The position numbers and the translations under genes were made by a program. A stretch of DNA of 64,000 nt from an uncultured Eubacteriaceae bacterium (GTDB taxonomy: Bacteria > Bacillota > Clostridia > Eubacteriales > Eubacteriaceae). This document shows, piece after piece, positions 45,250 to 53,417 of this stretch. Position 1 is the stretch's first letter; each line of letters begins with the position of its first letter. The DNA is taken from contig CAMBHL010000002.1 of the NCBI GenBank assembly GCA_945867155.1, positions 186,001 through 250,000 of the forward strand. The letters run 5' to 3'. Under the pieces are notes generated by a model. The model was not told where the DNA came from. It searched no databases and worked only from the letters and a program-made list of their open reading frames with translations.

Positions 45250-45900
45250 ATGCAGCTCACGAAACGTCAGAAGAAAATTGCAGAAATAGTGAAAAATGAA
45301 CAGCCGATTACTGGCGAAAAAATTGCTCGTAAGCTGCAGGTGACGCGCAGCGCCCTTCGCGGCGATCTTGCAGTCCTGCTGTCTGGAGAAATTCTGACCG
45401 CAAGGCGCCATCTGGGCTATTATTATGTCGGCGGGGGCGAAGATCCTGTCCAGGAAAAAATATCCAATTTGATGGTTCGGGACTACATGTCGGAACCGGT
45501 TGTCGTCAGCTCTGATTCCGATGTGGATTCTGCGATATACCGGTTGTTTACCGAAGACATCGGGACGCTTTTTGTCGGCAGCAAAACGAACATCATCGGC
45601 ATCGTGTCCCGAAAAGATTTGATCAAAAGCGCCATGGGCCGGGATGATCTGTCCAAAATGCCGATTTCAATGGTCATGACGCCCCGGTCGAAAATCATTT
45701 ATGTGAAACCAGAGGATACGATCTTAAAAGCAGCGGAAAAACTGCTCAAATACGAGGTGGACTGCCTGCCGGTCGGCCGCATCTTCTCAGATCCTGACAC
45801 GGGTGAAGAACGGTTTGCGGTGGAAGGCCGGGTTTCCAAAACCAATATCGTGAAAATTTTTGTGTGTCTCGGCAGACGCAAAGCCGATCCCACGAAATAA
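45250..45900 (+). CDS. CcpN/YqzB-type regulator (HTH plus two CBS domains)
   Basis: A 216-residue protein. Residues 1-65 are a winged HTH (KRQKKIAEIVKNEQPITGEKIARKLQVTRSALRGDL) and residues 75-205 are a CBS pair (VRDYMSEPVVVSSDSDVDSAI; VMTPRSKIIYVKPEDTILKAA). CcpN in Bacillus represses gluconeogenic genes and senses adenylate nucleotides through the CBS pair. AAAGGAGGAAG precedes the ATG. In many Firmicutes the next gene is ppsR, encoding the pyruvate-phosphate dikinase regulator; here that neighbour is missing. Confidence 0.87.
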   Translation: MQLTKRQKKIAEIVKNEQPITGEKIARKLQVTRSALRGDLAVLLSGEILTARRHLGYYYVGGGEDPVQEKISNLMVRDYMSEPVVVSSDSDVDSAIYRLFTEDIGTLFVGSKTNIIGIVSRKDLIKSAMGRDDLSKMPISMVMTPRSKIIYVKPEDTILKAAEKLLKYEVDCLPVGRIFSDPDTGEERFAVEGRVSKTNIVKIFVCLGRRKADPTK

Positions 45901-45915
45901 CCGCCATCAAGATAC

Positions 45916-45952
45916 AGCCCCCTGACTGGATTCTCCGGCCAGGGGGCTTTTG
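45916..45952. terminator. Bidirectional terminator between the CcpN-like and AmrS genes
   Basis: Nine-base stem AGCCCCCTG / CAGGGGGCT with further pairing (TGG/CCG) inside the loop and TTTT on the plus side. Confidence 0.75.
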
Positions 45953-45968
45953 TCTGTCTGAATCCGTC

Positions 45969-46799
45969 TCAGACATTGCCGAGATAGATGTGTTCTAAAT
46001 GCTTTTCGGCGATGGCTTTCAGCTGTTTCAGGGAAGCAATGGCAGTGGGGGCCTTTGTCATCTGATACATGGGGAAGTAGCGGGTCAGGTGCAGCGTCAG
46101 GTCCGGATCGATGCCGGCGAGCCACCGGGCTTCTTCTTCTATGTCCTCGGAGGCGTCGTTAAGGCCTGGAACGATCAGGGTGGTGACTTCAACGTGGCAG
46201 CGTTCCGCCGCGCGGCGGATGAAATGCCGGGCGGTCTCGAAATCGCCGCCGAGTTTTTGATAGATCTCCGGCCGAAATCCTTTGAGGTCGACGTTGACCG
46301 CGTCGATGAGCGGCAGGAGCTCGTCTAAAACGGCGTCGGTACACTGGCCGTTGGTGACGAGGACGTTGACCATGCCGGCGTTGCGGATTAGCCCGGCCGT
46401 GTCCCGGACGAATTCATAATTGACAAGAGGTTCGCTGTAGGTGTAGGCGACACCGATGTTTCCTGAATTTTCTCTGGCATCTGCTGCCGCGGCTAGAATT
46501 TCCCGGGGTGAGATCCGTTTGTCTTTTTTTTGCGGAGCCGTTTGGGAGATGCTGGCATTCTGACAGAAGGCGCAGCGCATGTTGCAGCCGTAGAAGCCGA
46601 TGGACAAAATGCGGCTGCCGGGCATGAAGCGCCTGAAGGGCTTCTTTTCGATGGGGTCCAAGGCCATCGCTGAGAGGTAGCCGTAGCCGGAAGGCACGAG
46701 ATGCCCCTTTTCATTGCGCCTGGCCCGGCAGAAGCCGGTCTGTCCGGGATTCAGGCGGCAGTGGTGGGGACAGAGGCGGCAGGTGATGGCGGCGCTCAT
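45969..46799 (-). CDS. amrS: AmmeMemoRadiSam system radical SAM enzyme
   Basis: A 276-residue radical SAM protein. The iron-sulfur motif is C-N-M-R-C-A-F-C within IGFYGCNMRCAFCQNA. An N-terminal CRLCPHHCRL segment has extra cysteines. GVAYTYSEPLVNYEF and DAVNVDLKGF are also typical of AmrS. The enzyme is always found with AMMECR1 and MEMO1 homologues; the neighbouring gene encodes both as a fusion. The reaction of the system is not established from what I can see. It overlaps that gene by 4 bp. Confidence 0.9.
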   Translation of the reverse strand: MSAAITCRLCPHHCRLNPGQTGFCRARRNEKGHLVPSGYGYLSAMALDPIEKKPFRRFMPGSRILSIGFYGCNMRCAFCQNASISQTAPQKKDKRISPREILAAAADARENSGNIGVAYTYSEPLVNYEFVRDTAGLIRNAGMVNVLVTNGQCTDAVLDELLPLIDAVNVDLKGFRPEIYQKLGGDFETARHFIRRAAERCHVEVTTLIVPGLNDASEDIEEEARWLAGIDPDLTLHLTRYFPMYQMTKAPTAIASLKQLKAIAEKHLEHIYLGNV

Positions 46800-48115
46800 T
46801 TGAGGGCCTCGTGACGGTTCACTTCAAAGCGCATGAGCGCAACTGGTTCATCTGCTGCAATCCCGGCTTTTTGTCTGCAGATGGCGATTTGCTGTTCTGG
46901 CGTATCGACCCCTTCAAGGTCCGGCAAAAGCAGCCCCCGGCGGCTGCCGCAGGTGACGATGACGCCGAAGCGCTTGGGATCGAGCCCTTCGATGGAAGCG
47001 ACGGGTTCCGGTTCAGACAGGATGTCCACGCTGATGTCAAGGTGGTTCAGTTCAGATTCTGCAATGGGCCGAAACCGCGGGTCTTCTGTAGCCGCCGCAG
47101 CCGCGTTGTGGACAATTTCGTCGGCAATGTTGGTGCGGGTGGGCAGAAAAGTGCCGATGCATCCCCGGAGCCGGCCGTTTTCGTGAATGGAGACGAAGGC
47201 GCCAGCGCGGCGTTTTATAAGCGCGGACGGAATGTTTTTAGGCGGCGCCATGAGCACCCCTTCTCGGATGTAGGTGTCAATGGTCTTTCGGGCCAGGGCG
47301 ACGCAGGGATCTTCAGCGGAGAAGATCCCGGTGGCGTAGCCGATGCCGAAGGTGTTTTCGTGGGAGAGGATGCGGGGCGTGACGGCACTGCCTGAAAGGG
47401 CGCCGGCCATGATCGTGAAGGAGCGGTGTCCGCATTCTTCGGCGGCATTTAAAAAGGCGGGGTCAAAATCCAGGAGGGCCTTGAAATCACCTTGCCTCAG
47501 AACATCGATCAGGCGCTTGTCATAGGCCGGCCCTTCGGGATGAAAGCCGTAGGGACCCTCTGCTTTTTGACAGTGGGAAAGATCGCCGCTGGCGATGTAA
47601 ACACAGCGTCTGTGGGTTTGTTCGACGGCTTTCGCGATGAGCTGTCCTAATTTCCAATGGGCCTCGAGGGACAGGCCGGAAAGGCCGATGCGCATAAGTT
47701 TGTAGTGGGAATAGCGCCGGTTTACGAAATAAAGGGGCACCATGGTGCCGTGGTCCGGCGTCAGAGACGGGGTGCGCTCGCCCAGGGGCCCGGCCGGAAA
47801 ATTTTCGCTTTCAGCGAGATGATACAACCTCTGGGTCAGCTCGGTGTCGTAATCGGCGTGAAAGGTTACTTCCGGCGCGTCGAAGCGGCTGAGGCTGCCG
47901 GAGGTTTCGGCACCGGGAGAAATGTGAAAATAATCCCGGTACATGAACGCGTGGGGCGAAGAAATCAGGATGGTGTCCGGCGCCAGGCGCGCGATGTCCT
48001 GAGCCACTGCGTCATAGCCGTCTAAAGTTTTCTGTATCTGCTTTTCTTCTCCTTTGCCGATTTCCGGAACGGCAATCGGAGGATGGGGAAGGATATAACC
48101 TGCTAATATGGACAT
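46796..48115 (-). CDS. AmmeMemoRadiSam system fusion protein (MEMO1 domain plus AMMECR1 domain)
   Basis: A 439-residue two-domain protein. Residues 1 to about 265 form a MEMO1/LigB-like dioxygenase fold with ILPHPPIAVPEIG, ISSPHAF, the metal-type DHGTMVPLYF and ASGDLSHC. Residues from about 270 are the AMMECR1 domain with GAFVSIHENGRLRGCIGTF, whose RGCIGT loop is the invariant family mark. No signal peptide or membrane segment is seen. First gene of a two-gene operon with amrS; AGGAGG lies before the ATG. Divergent from glgB. Confidence 0.9.
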   Translation of the reverse strand: MSILAGYILPHPPIAVPEIGKGEEKQIQKTLDGYDAVAQDIARLAPDTILISSPHAFMYRDYFHISPGAETSGSLSRFDAPEVTFHADYDTELTQRLYHLAESENFPAGPLGERTPSLTPDHGTMVPLYFVNRRYSHYKLMRIGLSGLSLEAHWKLGQLIAKAVEQTHRRCVYIASGDLSHCQKAEGPYGFHPEGPAYDKRLIDVLRQGDFKALLDFDPAFLNAAEECGHRSFTIMAGALSGSAVTPRILSHENTFGIGYATGIFSAEDPCVALARKTIDTYIREGVLMAPPKNIPSALIKRRAGAFVSIHENGRLRGCIGTFLPTRTNIADEIVHNAAAAATEDPRFRPIAESELNHLDISVDILSEPEPVASIEGLDPKRFGVIVTCGSRRGLLLPDLEGVDTPEQQIAICRQKAGIAADEPVALMRFEVNRHEALK

Positions 48116-48263
48116 GATAGACCTCCTTTTTTATTATTTTACTGTTCGAAAAATAAAATTGAATTAAAAAGCCAATAGTTTTTATCGGGACAGCGTGATA
48201 GAATAAAAACAGCAAAGCGTTCTCATTTAAAATTTTTGAAAATTCAATGATTAGAGGGGAATT

Positions 48264-50048
48264 ATGGATTTCTATCAATTCTATACAGGGGCCTGTTTTG
48301 ATGCCTACGCGTATTTGGGCGCGCATTTGACGGAAGACGGCGCAGTGTTCCGCACCTTTGCGCCGGCAGCGGATAAAATCGACCTGTGCTTGTGGCAGGA
48401 CGGGGATGAAAAGGTGCTGCCCATGCACGAAATTTACGACGGCAATTTCTATGAATGTACGGTGGCGGATGTTTCGCCCGGAGATTACTACGCGTACCGG
48501 ATTTTTCACGAAGGGGGATGCACGGAACACTGCGATCCCTACGGATTCGGCATGGAGCTGCGGCCGGGACACCGCTCCGTCATCCGGGATTTGACTTATG
48601 ATTTTCACGACGAAAAATGGCAGGAAAGCAGCGATGACGGCAAAGCCGGCCCGGTCAACATTTACGAAATGCATTTGGGCTCATGGCGGAAAAAAGGCGA
48701 TGCGCCCGACGGCGACTGGTACAGCTATGGGGAAATTGCAGGGCCTTTAATCGCGTACCTGAAGCAGTCCGGGTACAACGCTGTGGAATTCATGCCCCTT
48801 TCAGAACATCCCGCAGATGTGAGCTGGGGCTATCAGAACACCGGCTTTTTTGCGCCGACGAGCCGCTACGGAAGCGCCAAAGAGCTGATGGCGCTGGTGG
48901 ATGAGCTGCACCAAAACGGCATCGCGGTGATCATGGACTTTGTGCCGGTTCATTTTGCCGTCGACGACTACGGCCTGAGCCTGTACGACGGCACGGCTCT
49001 CTACGAATATCCCCACCGGGATGTGGGCGACAGCGAATGGGGCAGCAAAAATTTCATGCACTCCCGGGGCGAAGTGCGCAGCTTCCTCCAGTCGGCGGCC
49101 CATTACTGGCTTGCGGTCTATCATTTTGACGGGCTGCGCATGGATGCGGTGTCCCGCATCATTTACTGGCAGGGAGACGAAGCCCGGGGGGTGAACCGGG
49201 ACGGCATTCATTTCATCAAGACGATGAACGCCGGCCTCAAGCGCCGCCATCCGAAATGCATGCTCATTGCAGAGGATTCGACGAATTTTCCAAAAGTGAC
49301 CGCGCCGGTGAGCGAAGGGGGCCTGGGTTTTGACTACAAGTGGGACCTGGGGTGGATGCACGACACCCTGTCTTTCTTCCAATCCTCGCCTGAACAGCGC
49401 CTTGGCCGGTACCACAAGCTGACTTTCTCGATGATGTATTATTACAACGAACATTATCTGCTGCCCTTTTCCCACGACGAAGTGGTGCACGGGAAGGCGA
49501 CGATTCTCCAGAAAATGAACGGCGGCTATGACGGCAAATTTCCCCAGGCCAGAGCCATGTACGCGTACATGATGGCTCATCCAGGAAAGAAGCTCAATTT
49601 CATGGGCAATGAAATCGGCCATTTCAGAGAGTGGGACGAAAAGCGGGAGCAGGACTGGAACCTTCTGGAATTTCCCATTCACGAAGCTTTTTACCGCTAT
49701 ATCTGCGATTTGAATGCGCTGTATCTCAGCCATCCGGCCCTGTATGAAAAAGACTACGACCGGGATGGCTTCGAGTGGACGCAGGTGCACGGCGAAGCCC
49801 GGACGGTTTATGGCTTTGAGCGCTTCGGCAAAAAAGAAACGGTTCTGGCGCTGTTTAATTTCGGGGATCAGCCTCAAAAAGAAAAACTGCCGGGCCAGGC
49901 AGAAGATTATGAACTTTTGATTCACAGCGACGACGAAAAATACGGGGGAAGCGTCGAAAACCCGGCCCAATGCCTGAAGCTTGAGAAAGACGGCCTGGTG
50001 TGTGCCCTCGCGCCCTTTTCAGCTGTGCTCTTTAAAAAACAGCCATAA
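48264..50048 (+). CDS. glgB: 1,4-alpha-glucan branching enzyme
   Basis: A 594-residue GH13 enzyme. The N-terminal CBM48-like domain covers about residues 20-100 (VFRTFAPAADKIDLCLW). The barrel has VIMDFVPVHF, FDGLRMDAVSRIIYW (nucleophile Asp), LIAEDSTNFP (acid Glu) and FSHDEVVHGK (third Asp), and a beta-sandwich ends the protein. It makes alpha-1,6 branches in glycogen. No other glycogen gene is close, so it is an isolated copy. TTAGAGGGGA precedes the ATG. It may also act on imported starch fragments. Confidence 0.93.
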   Translation: MDFYQFYTGACFDAYAYLGAHLTEDGAVFRTFAPAADKIDLCLWQDGDEKVLPMHEIYDGNFYECTVADVSPGDYYAYRIFHEGGCTEHCDPYGFGMELRPGHRSVIRDLTYDFHDEKWQESSDDGKAGPVNIYEMHLGSWRKKGDAPDGDWYSYGEIAGPLIAYLKQSGYNAVEFMPLSEHPADVSWGYQNTGFFAPTSRYGSAKELMALVDELHQNGIAVIMDFVPVHFAVDDYGLSLYDGTALYEYPHRDVGDSEWGSKNFMHSRGEVRSFLQSAAHYWLAVYHFDGLRMDAVSRIIYWQGDEARGVNRDGIHFIKTMNAGLKRRHPKCMLIAEDSTNFPKVTAPVSEGGLGFDYKWDLGWMHDTLSFFQSSPEQRLGRYHKLTFSMMYYYNEHYLLPFSHDEVVHGKATILQKMNGGYDGKFPQARAMYAYMMAHPGKKLNFMGNEIGHFREWDEKREQDWNLLEFPIHEAFYRYICDLNALYLSHPALYEKDYDRDGFEWTQVHGEARTVYGFERFGKKETVLALFNFGDQPQKEKLPGQAEDYELLIHSDDEKYGGSVENPAQCLKLEKDGLVCALAPFSAVLFKKQP

Positions 50049-50053
50049 AAAAG

Positions 50054-50084
50054 ACCCGGCAGGAAAAAATCCTGCCGGGTTTTG
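50054..50084. terminator. Bidirectional terminator between glgB and ferritin genes
   Basis: Eleven-base stem ACCCGGCAGGA / TCCTGCCGGGT with an AAAAA loop, TTTT on the right and A-rich sequence on the left, serving both convergent genes. Confidence 0.9.
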
Positions 50085-50098
50085 AGCTTCGCGTCAAA

Positions 50099-50584
50099 TT
50101 ACTGACGTTCTTTGACTTTTTCGTTTAAGACGAACAAACCGAGTTTTTTGCCGCCGAAGGTTTCCATGAGTTTGACCATGCGGTTGGCGTTGACTTCTTC
50201 TTCGCCCTGTTCGTGGACGAACCACTGGAGAAATTCCACGGTGCGGTAATCGTGGACGTTCTTTGCGGCGGTCATGATGTCGTTGATGCAGCCGGTGATG
50301 TATTCTTCGTGTGCCAGAGCAGCTTTAACCGGTTCCAGAAAATCGTTAAAGGTGACGTTCGGGGCGTCAATCTGTCCCAGTTTGACCGCCTGTCCGTTTT
50401 CGTGGAGATAGCGGTAGAATTTCATCGCGTGTTCTTCTTCTTCCTGGGCCTGTTTTTCATACCAGCCGGCGTATCCGTCCAGACCGTTTTCGTCGAAATA
50501 AGCGGCAATCTGGAGATACAAATAAGCAGAATAATATTCTTTTGTAATCTGATCGTTAAGCAACGTGTAAATCTTTTGATCCAA
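50099..50584 (-). CDS. ftnA: Ferritin (non-heme, FtnA type)
   Basis: A 161-residue four-helix ferritin. Ferroxidase residues are visible in KEYYSAYLYLQIAAYF, KQAQEEEEHAMKFYRYL (E-x-x-H) and a late FVHEQGEEEVNA. It stores iron as a 24-mer in the cytosol. I chose the TTG at 50584 because AAGGGGG lies eight bases before it and the product then starts MDQKIYTLLNDQI, as in FtnA; the open frame continues 7 codons further without a ribosome site. Its promoter interlocks with the DJ-1 promoter. Confidence 0.92.
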   Translation of the reverse strand: MDQKIYTLLNDQITKEYYSAYLYLQIAAYFDENGLDGYAGWYEKQAQEEEEHAMKFYRYLHENGQAVKLGQIDAPNVTFNDFLEPVKAALAHEEYITGCINDIMTAAKNVHDYRTVEFLQWFVHEQGEEEVNANRMVKLMETFGGKKLGLFVLNEKVKERQ

Positions 50585-50618
50585 GATAAGAGCCCCCTTA
50601 TTCAATTAAGTTACGATT

Positions 50619-50647
50619 ATTATAGCAAATCTATTGGGCTTTTTCAA
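50619..50647 (-). promoter_or_regulatory. Ferritin promoter
   Basis: On the minus strand TTGAAA (50647-50642), 17 bases, TATAAT (50624-50619). Its -35 lies inside the spacer of the opposing promoter at 50634-50663. Confidence 0.75.
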
Positions 50648-50663
50648 CGCGATGGCTTATAAT
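50634..50663 (+). promoter_or_regulatory. Promoter for the DJ-1/PfpI gene
   Basis: TTGGGC, 18 bases, TATAAT, 37 bp ahead of the start codon. Confidence 0.6.
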
Positions 50664-50700
50664 GAAAGTAAACGGTCAATTAAGAAAAGAGGCGAAGAAA

Positions 50701-51276
50701 ATGCACCATGCTTATGTTTTTATGGCAGACGGAATGGAAGAAACGGAATGCCTGACGATTGTCGATTTGCTGCGCCGGGGCGGCGTCGATGTGACGACGG
50801 TCTCGGTGATGAAAAAGCGGACCATCCACACGTCCCACGGGATTGTCCTGAAAGCCGATCAGAAATTTAAGAAAGTGAATTTTTCAGATGCAGATCTGCT
50901 GTTTCTGCCGGGCGGCGGTCTCGGAGTTCAGAATCTCTACGCGCACAAGGGCTTGAGAAAGCTGTTAAAATCAGCGGATCTCGATAAAATCTATCTGGGA
51001 GCGGTTTGCGCCGGCCCTTCCGTTTTGGGAAAACTCGGCCTTTTAAAGGGGTATCACGTCACCTGTTATCCCGGCTTTGAAGATCAGCTCAAGGGCGCGG
51101 ATTACACCGGCGAAGGGGTCTGCGTGGACCACCACATTGTCACGGGCATCGGCCTGGGATTCTGTGTGGATTTAGGGCTGCGCCTTCTCGCCATTTTAGA
51201 GGGACAGGAAGTCAGCGATAAGATCAAGGCAAAAATTCAGCATCCGGACTGTGTCAATCACGGGGCGAATCATTAA
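50701..51276 (+). CDS. DJ-1/PfpI family protein
   Basis: A 191-residue protein of the DJ-1 superfamily. It has VFMADGMEETECLTIVDLLRRGG with the conserved Glu, LFLPGGGLGVQNL, and GAVCAGPSVLG with the nucleophile-elbow Cys at about residue 106. HHIVTGIGLGFCVDLGL follows. Homologues are thiamine-related ThiJ/YajL or redox-sensitive chaperone-like proteins; the exact role is open. I chose ATG 50701 with GAGGCGAAGAA before it. It is divergent from ferritin, hinting at a shared oxidative or iron stress response. Confidence 0.87.
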   Translation: MHHAYVFMADGMEETECLTIVDLLRRGGVDVTTVSVMKKRTIHTSHGIVLKADQKFKKVNFSDADLLFLPGGGLGVQNLYAHKGLRKLLKSADLDKIYLGAVCAGPSVLGKLGLLKGYHVTCYPGFEDQLKGADYTGEGVCVDHHIVTGIGLGFCVDLGLRLLAILEGQEVSDKIKAKIQHPDCVNHGANH

Positions 51277-51386
51277 GTTTTCTAAAGGAACAAGGCCGGA
51301 CGCTTGAGGTCTTTTCGCTTTTTATATATAATAAAAGAGAATAAACTGGAAATGATTGATTCAGAAAGTGTATATAAAGCGTAAAG

Positions 51387-52814
51387 ATGAAAAGTAAACG
51401 GAGTATTCAAACGAAATGGCTTATCGCGATTGTGACGGCACTCATGGCTGTCATGCTGATCAGTCTGGTTTGTCTGATCCAGGTGCACGCTGAACCGAGC
51501 GCGCAGACGCCCCAGGATTTGACCAGCGCCGTGACCACAGACGGAAAGAACAGCGGCGATTCAGATTACACAGTGACGTTTAAGATCACGGCTGACCATC
51601 CCAAAGCCGGAGATTATTTTAAACTTACCCTGCCGGACGGCCTGCAGGTTCAAAATCAGGACAATCTGGCGCTGACCGTCTCTTCAGACGACAAAACCCA
51701 GACCGGGACGGCGAGCATTCAGGGCAGCACAGTGACCGTGACCCTGTCCGATTATGCGGCGAGTCATTACGATCTGTCCGGAAACCTGGTGTTTAAAAAC
51801 GCTCAGGGCGGCGGCGCGCCTTCTGCGGAAGGACGGCTTTCAGGGAAGGCCTACGGCGCGCTGACGGTGCAGGACAGCGCGGCAGATGATGACAAGCTGC
51901 CTGTCGCCGGCGCCGAGCTTACGCTGAAGGACAAAGACAGCGGGAAAACGGCGGCGACTGTCAAGACCGATCAGAACGGCAAAGCGGAATTCGATCAGCT
52001 CGCCGAAGGCACCTACACCCTGGAAACTCAGACCGCAGCTGCTGGCTACGAAAAGTCTGAAGCTGCAGAAGTGACAATAAAATCAGGAGAAACCCAGCAG
52101 GCGGCCATCACCTCGGAACCGGAGAAGGTGGCCATCAACGTCAAGCGGATTTGGGATGACAATAACGATCAGGACGGCATCCGTCCCAAGACGATTCAGC
52201 TCTCCCTTGTCTGTGAAGGCAGCCAGGACCAGGTGATCGATACGAAAAAGATTGCCGCCGGCGAAGGCTGGACGACGGCCTTCCGGGCCAGAAAGTACGA
52301 TCAGAACGGACAGAAGATCCGCTACACGATCGTCGAAAAAAATATGGACCAGTACGACATTTCGGTCATGGGCGGCGCGGACGCCGGTTTCCTTTTGGTG
52401 CACCGCCACACCCCGGCCGTTGTTGATGTGCCTGTTCGGATCACGTGGACGGATCACCGCAACCGCTACGATGACAGACCGTCAGCGGTGGTTGTTTCGC
52501 TGTTAAAAGACGGCAAACCGGTGGACAGCCAGGTCGTGGTTTCGGACGCGTCCGGCCGGTGGCATACCCTCTTCCAATCGGTTCCAGCGTACGCCGACGG
52601 CAAAAAAATCCAGTACACGGTGACCGAAGACAAAATCGAAGGGTATAAAACCCAAATCGACGGTACGAAAATCACCAACCGCCTGAAATCGGAAACGAAC
52701 GATGAAATCATTGCGAAAGAAGCGAAAAGACAGCAGCAGAACATTGTTTTTCTGAAGAGCCTGGTCCGTCATCCCATTCAGACGGTGCTGGCCTGGTTTA
52801 AGAGTTTGTTTTAA
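51387..52814 (+). CDS. Secreted Cna-B-type repeat protein without LPxTG anchor
   Basis: A 475-residue exported protein. The signal peptide ends about residue 35 (VHA before EPSAQ). Residues 36-150 form a beta-rich domain; 165-240 a SpaA/prealbumin-like repeat (LPVAGAELTLKDKDSGKTAA...LAEGTYTLET); 248-345 and 347-430 two Cna-B repeats (VAINVKRIWDDNNDQDG; VRITWTDHRNRYDDRP). The C terminus lacks LPxTG and a wall-sorting tail, ending in a basic amphipathic helix (FLKSLVRHPIQTVLAWFKSLF is its last stretch, residues 455-475). Isopeptide residues look incomplete: the first repeat lacks the terminal Asn, the second has Arg where Lys is expected. The ribosome site is weak. No sortase gene is nearby. 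Confidence 0.78.
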   Translation: MKSKRSIQTKWLIAIVTALMAVMLISLVCLIQVHAEPSAQTPQDLTSAVTTDGKNSGDSDYTVTFKITADHPKAGDYFKLTLPDGLQVQNQDNLALTVSSDDKTQTGTASIQGSTVTVTLSDYAASHYDLSGNLVFKNAQGGGAPSAEGRLSGKAYGALTVQDSAADDDKLPVAGAELTLKDKDSGKTAATVKTDQNGKAEFDQLAEGTYTLETQTAAAGYEKSEAAEVTIKSGETQQAAITSEPEKVAINVKRIWDDNNDQDGIRPKTIQLSLVCEGSQDQVIDTKKIAAGEGWTTAFRARKYDQNGQKIRYTIVEKNMDQYDISVMGGADAGFLLVHRHTPAVVDVPVRITWTDHRNRYDDRPSAVVVSLLKDGKPVDSQVVVSDASGRWHTLFQSVPAYADGKKIQYTVTEDKIEGYKTQIDGTKITNRLKSETNDEIIAKEAKRQQQNIVFLKSLVRHPIQTVLAWFKSLF

Positions 52815-52832
52815 TCAAATAGGAGCGAGAAA

Positions 52833-53321
52833 ATGGCATCGTCACTGAATCGTTTTCTGACCGCACAGCAGCGGGATTATGACAAGGCCTTGTCGGAAAT
52901 CCGGGAAGGCCATAAAAGGAGTCATTGGATCTGGTATATTTTTCCGCAGATCAGAGGGCTGGGCTTCAGCGCAAAATCTGAGTTTTACGGCATTGCGGAT
53001 ATGGCCGAAGCCAAAGCCTATTTGGAAAACCCCACACTGCGGGCGCATCTGATCGAAATTTCAGAGGCTCTTGTGAGCCTCGGCACCCACGATGCGCGTC
53101 AGGTGATGGGATTCCCGGATGATTTGAAACTGCGTTCTTCGATGACCCTGTTTCATCTGGCTGATCCGAGCATTGACGTCTTTCAGAAGGTGCTGGATCA
53201 GTATTTTGACGGCGAGATGGATCAGCAGACCATCGACATTCTGGGGCTGAAAGAAGCGGAATCCAGTGCCCTCGAAGCCAAACAGGAAGCAGAAGAAGCC
53301 CGGGAAGAAGAAACCCAATAA
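52833..53321 (+). CDS. DUF1810 family protein
   Basis: A 162-residue protein of the DUF1810 family (about 140 residues typical, here with a charged 20-residue tail of Glu/Ala). The core reads RFLTAQQRDYDKALSEIREG, KRSHWIWYIFPQIRGLG and DDLKLRSSMTLFHLADPS, all characteristic. Function is unknown. GGAGCGAG precedes the ATG and the gap to the Cna-B gene is only 18 bp, so the two probably share a transcript. A terminator follows. Confidence 0.88.
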   Translation: MASSLNRFLTAQQRDYDKALSEIREGHKRSHWIWYIFPQIRGLGFSAKSEFYGIADMAEAKAYLENPTLRAHLIEISEALVSLGTHDARQVMGFPDDLKLRSSMTLFHLADPSIDVFQKVLDQYFDGEMDQQTIDILGLKEAESSALEAKQEAEEAREEETQ

Positions 53322-53344
53322 AGGGTCGGACACAGGGGGGGTTG

Positions 53345-53394
53345 AGCTTCTGACTTTAGGTTTGATCGACAAACGAAGTCAGAAGCTTTTTTTT
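53345..53394 (+). terminator. Terminator after the DUF1810 gene
   Basis: Twelve-base stem AGCTTCTGACTT / AAGTCAGAAGCT with an inner TTTG/CAAA pair and eight T. Confidence 0.92.
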
Positions 53395-53417
53395 GAAATG
53401 AAATGAGACAGAACGAG

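Noticed and set aside
48801..49970. 389-codon open frame opposite glgB
   Set aside because: It mirrors glgB codon use and matches no family; glgB itself has all catalytic residues.
51285..51325. Terminator after the DJ-1 gene
   Set aside because: AAGGCC/GGTCTT pairs only six bases with a G-T and the T-run is broken; too weak to call.
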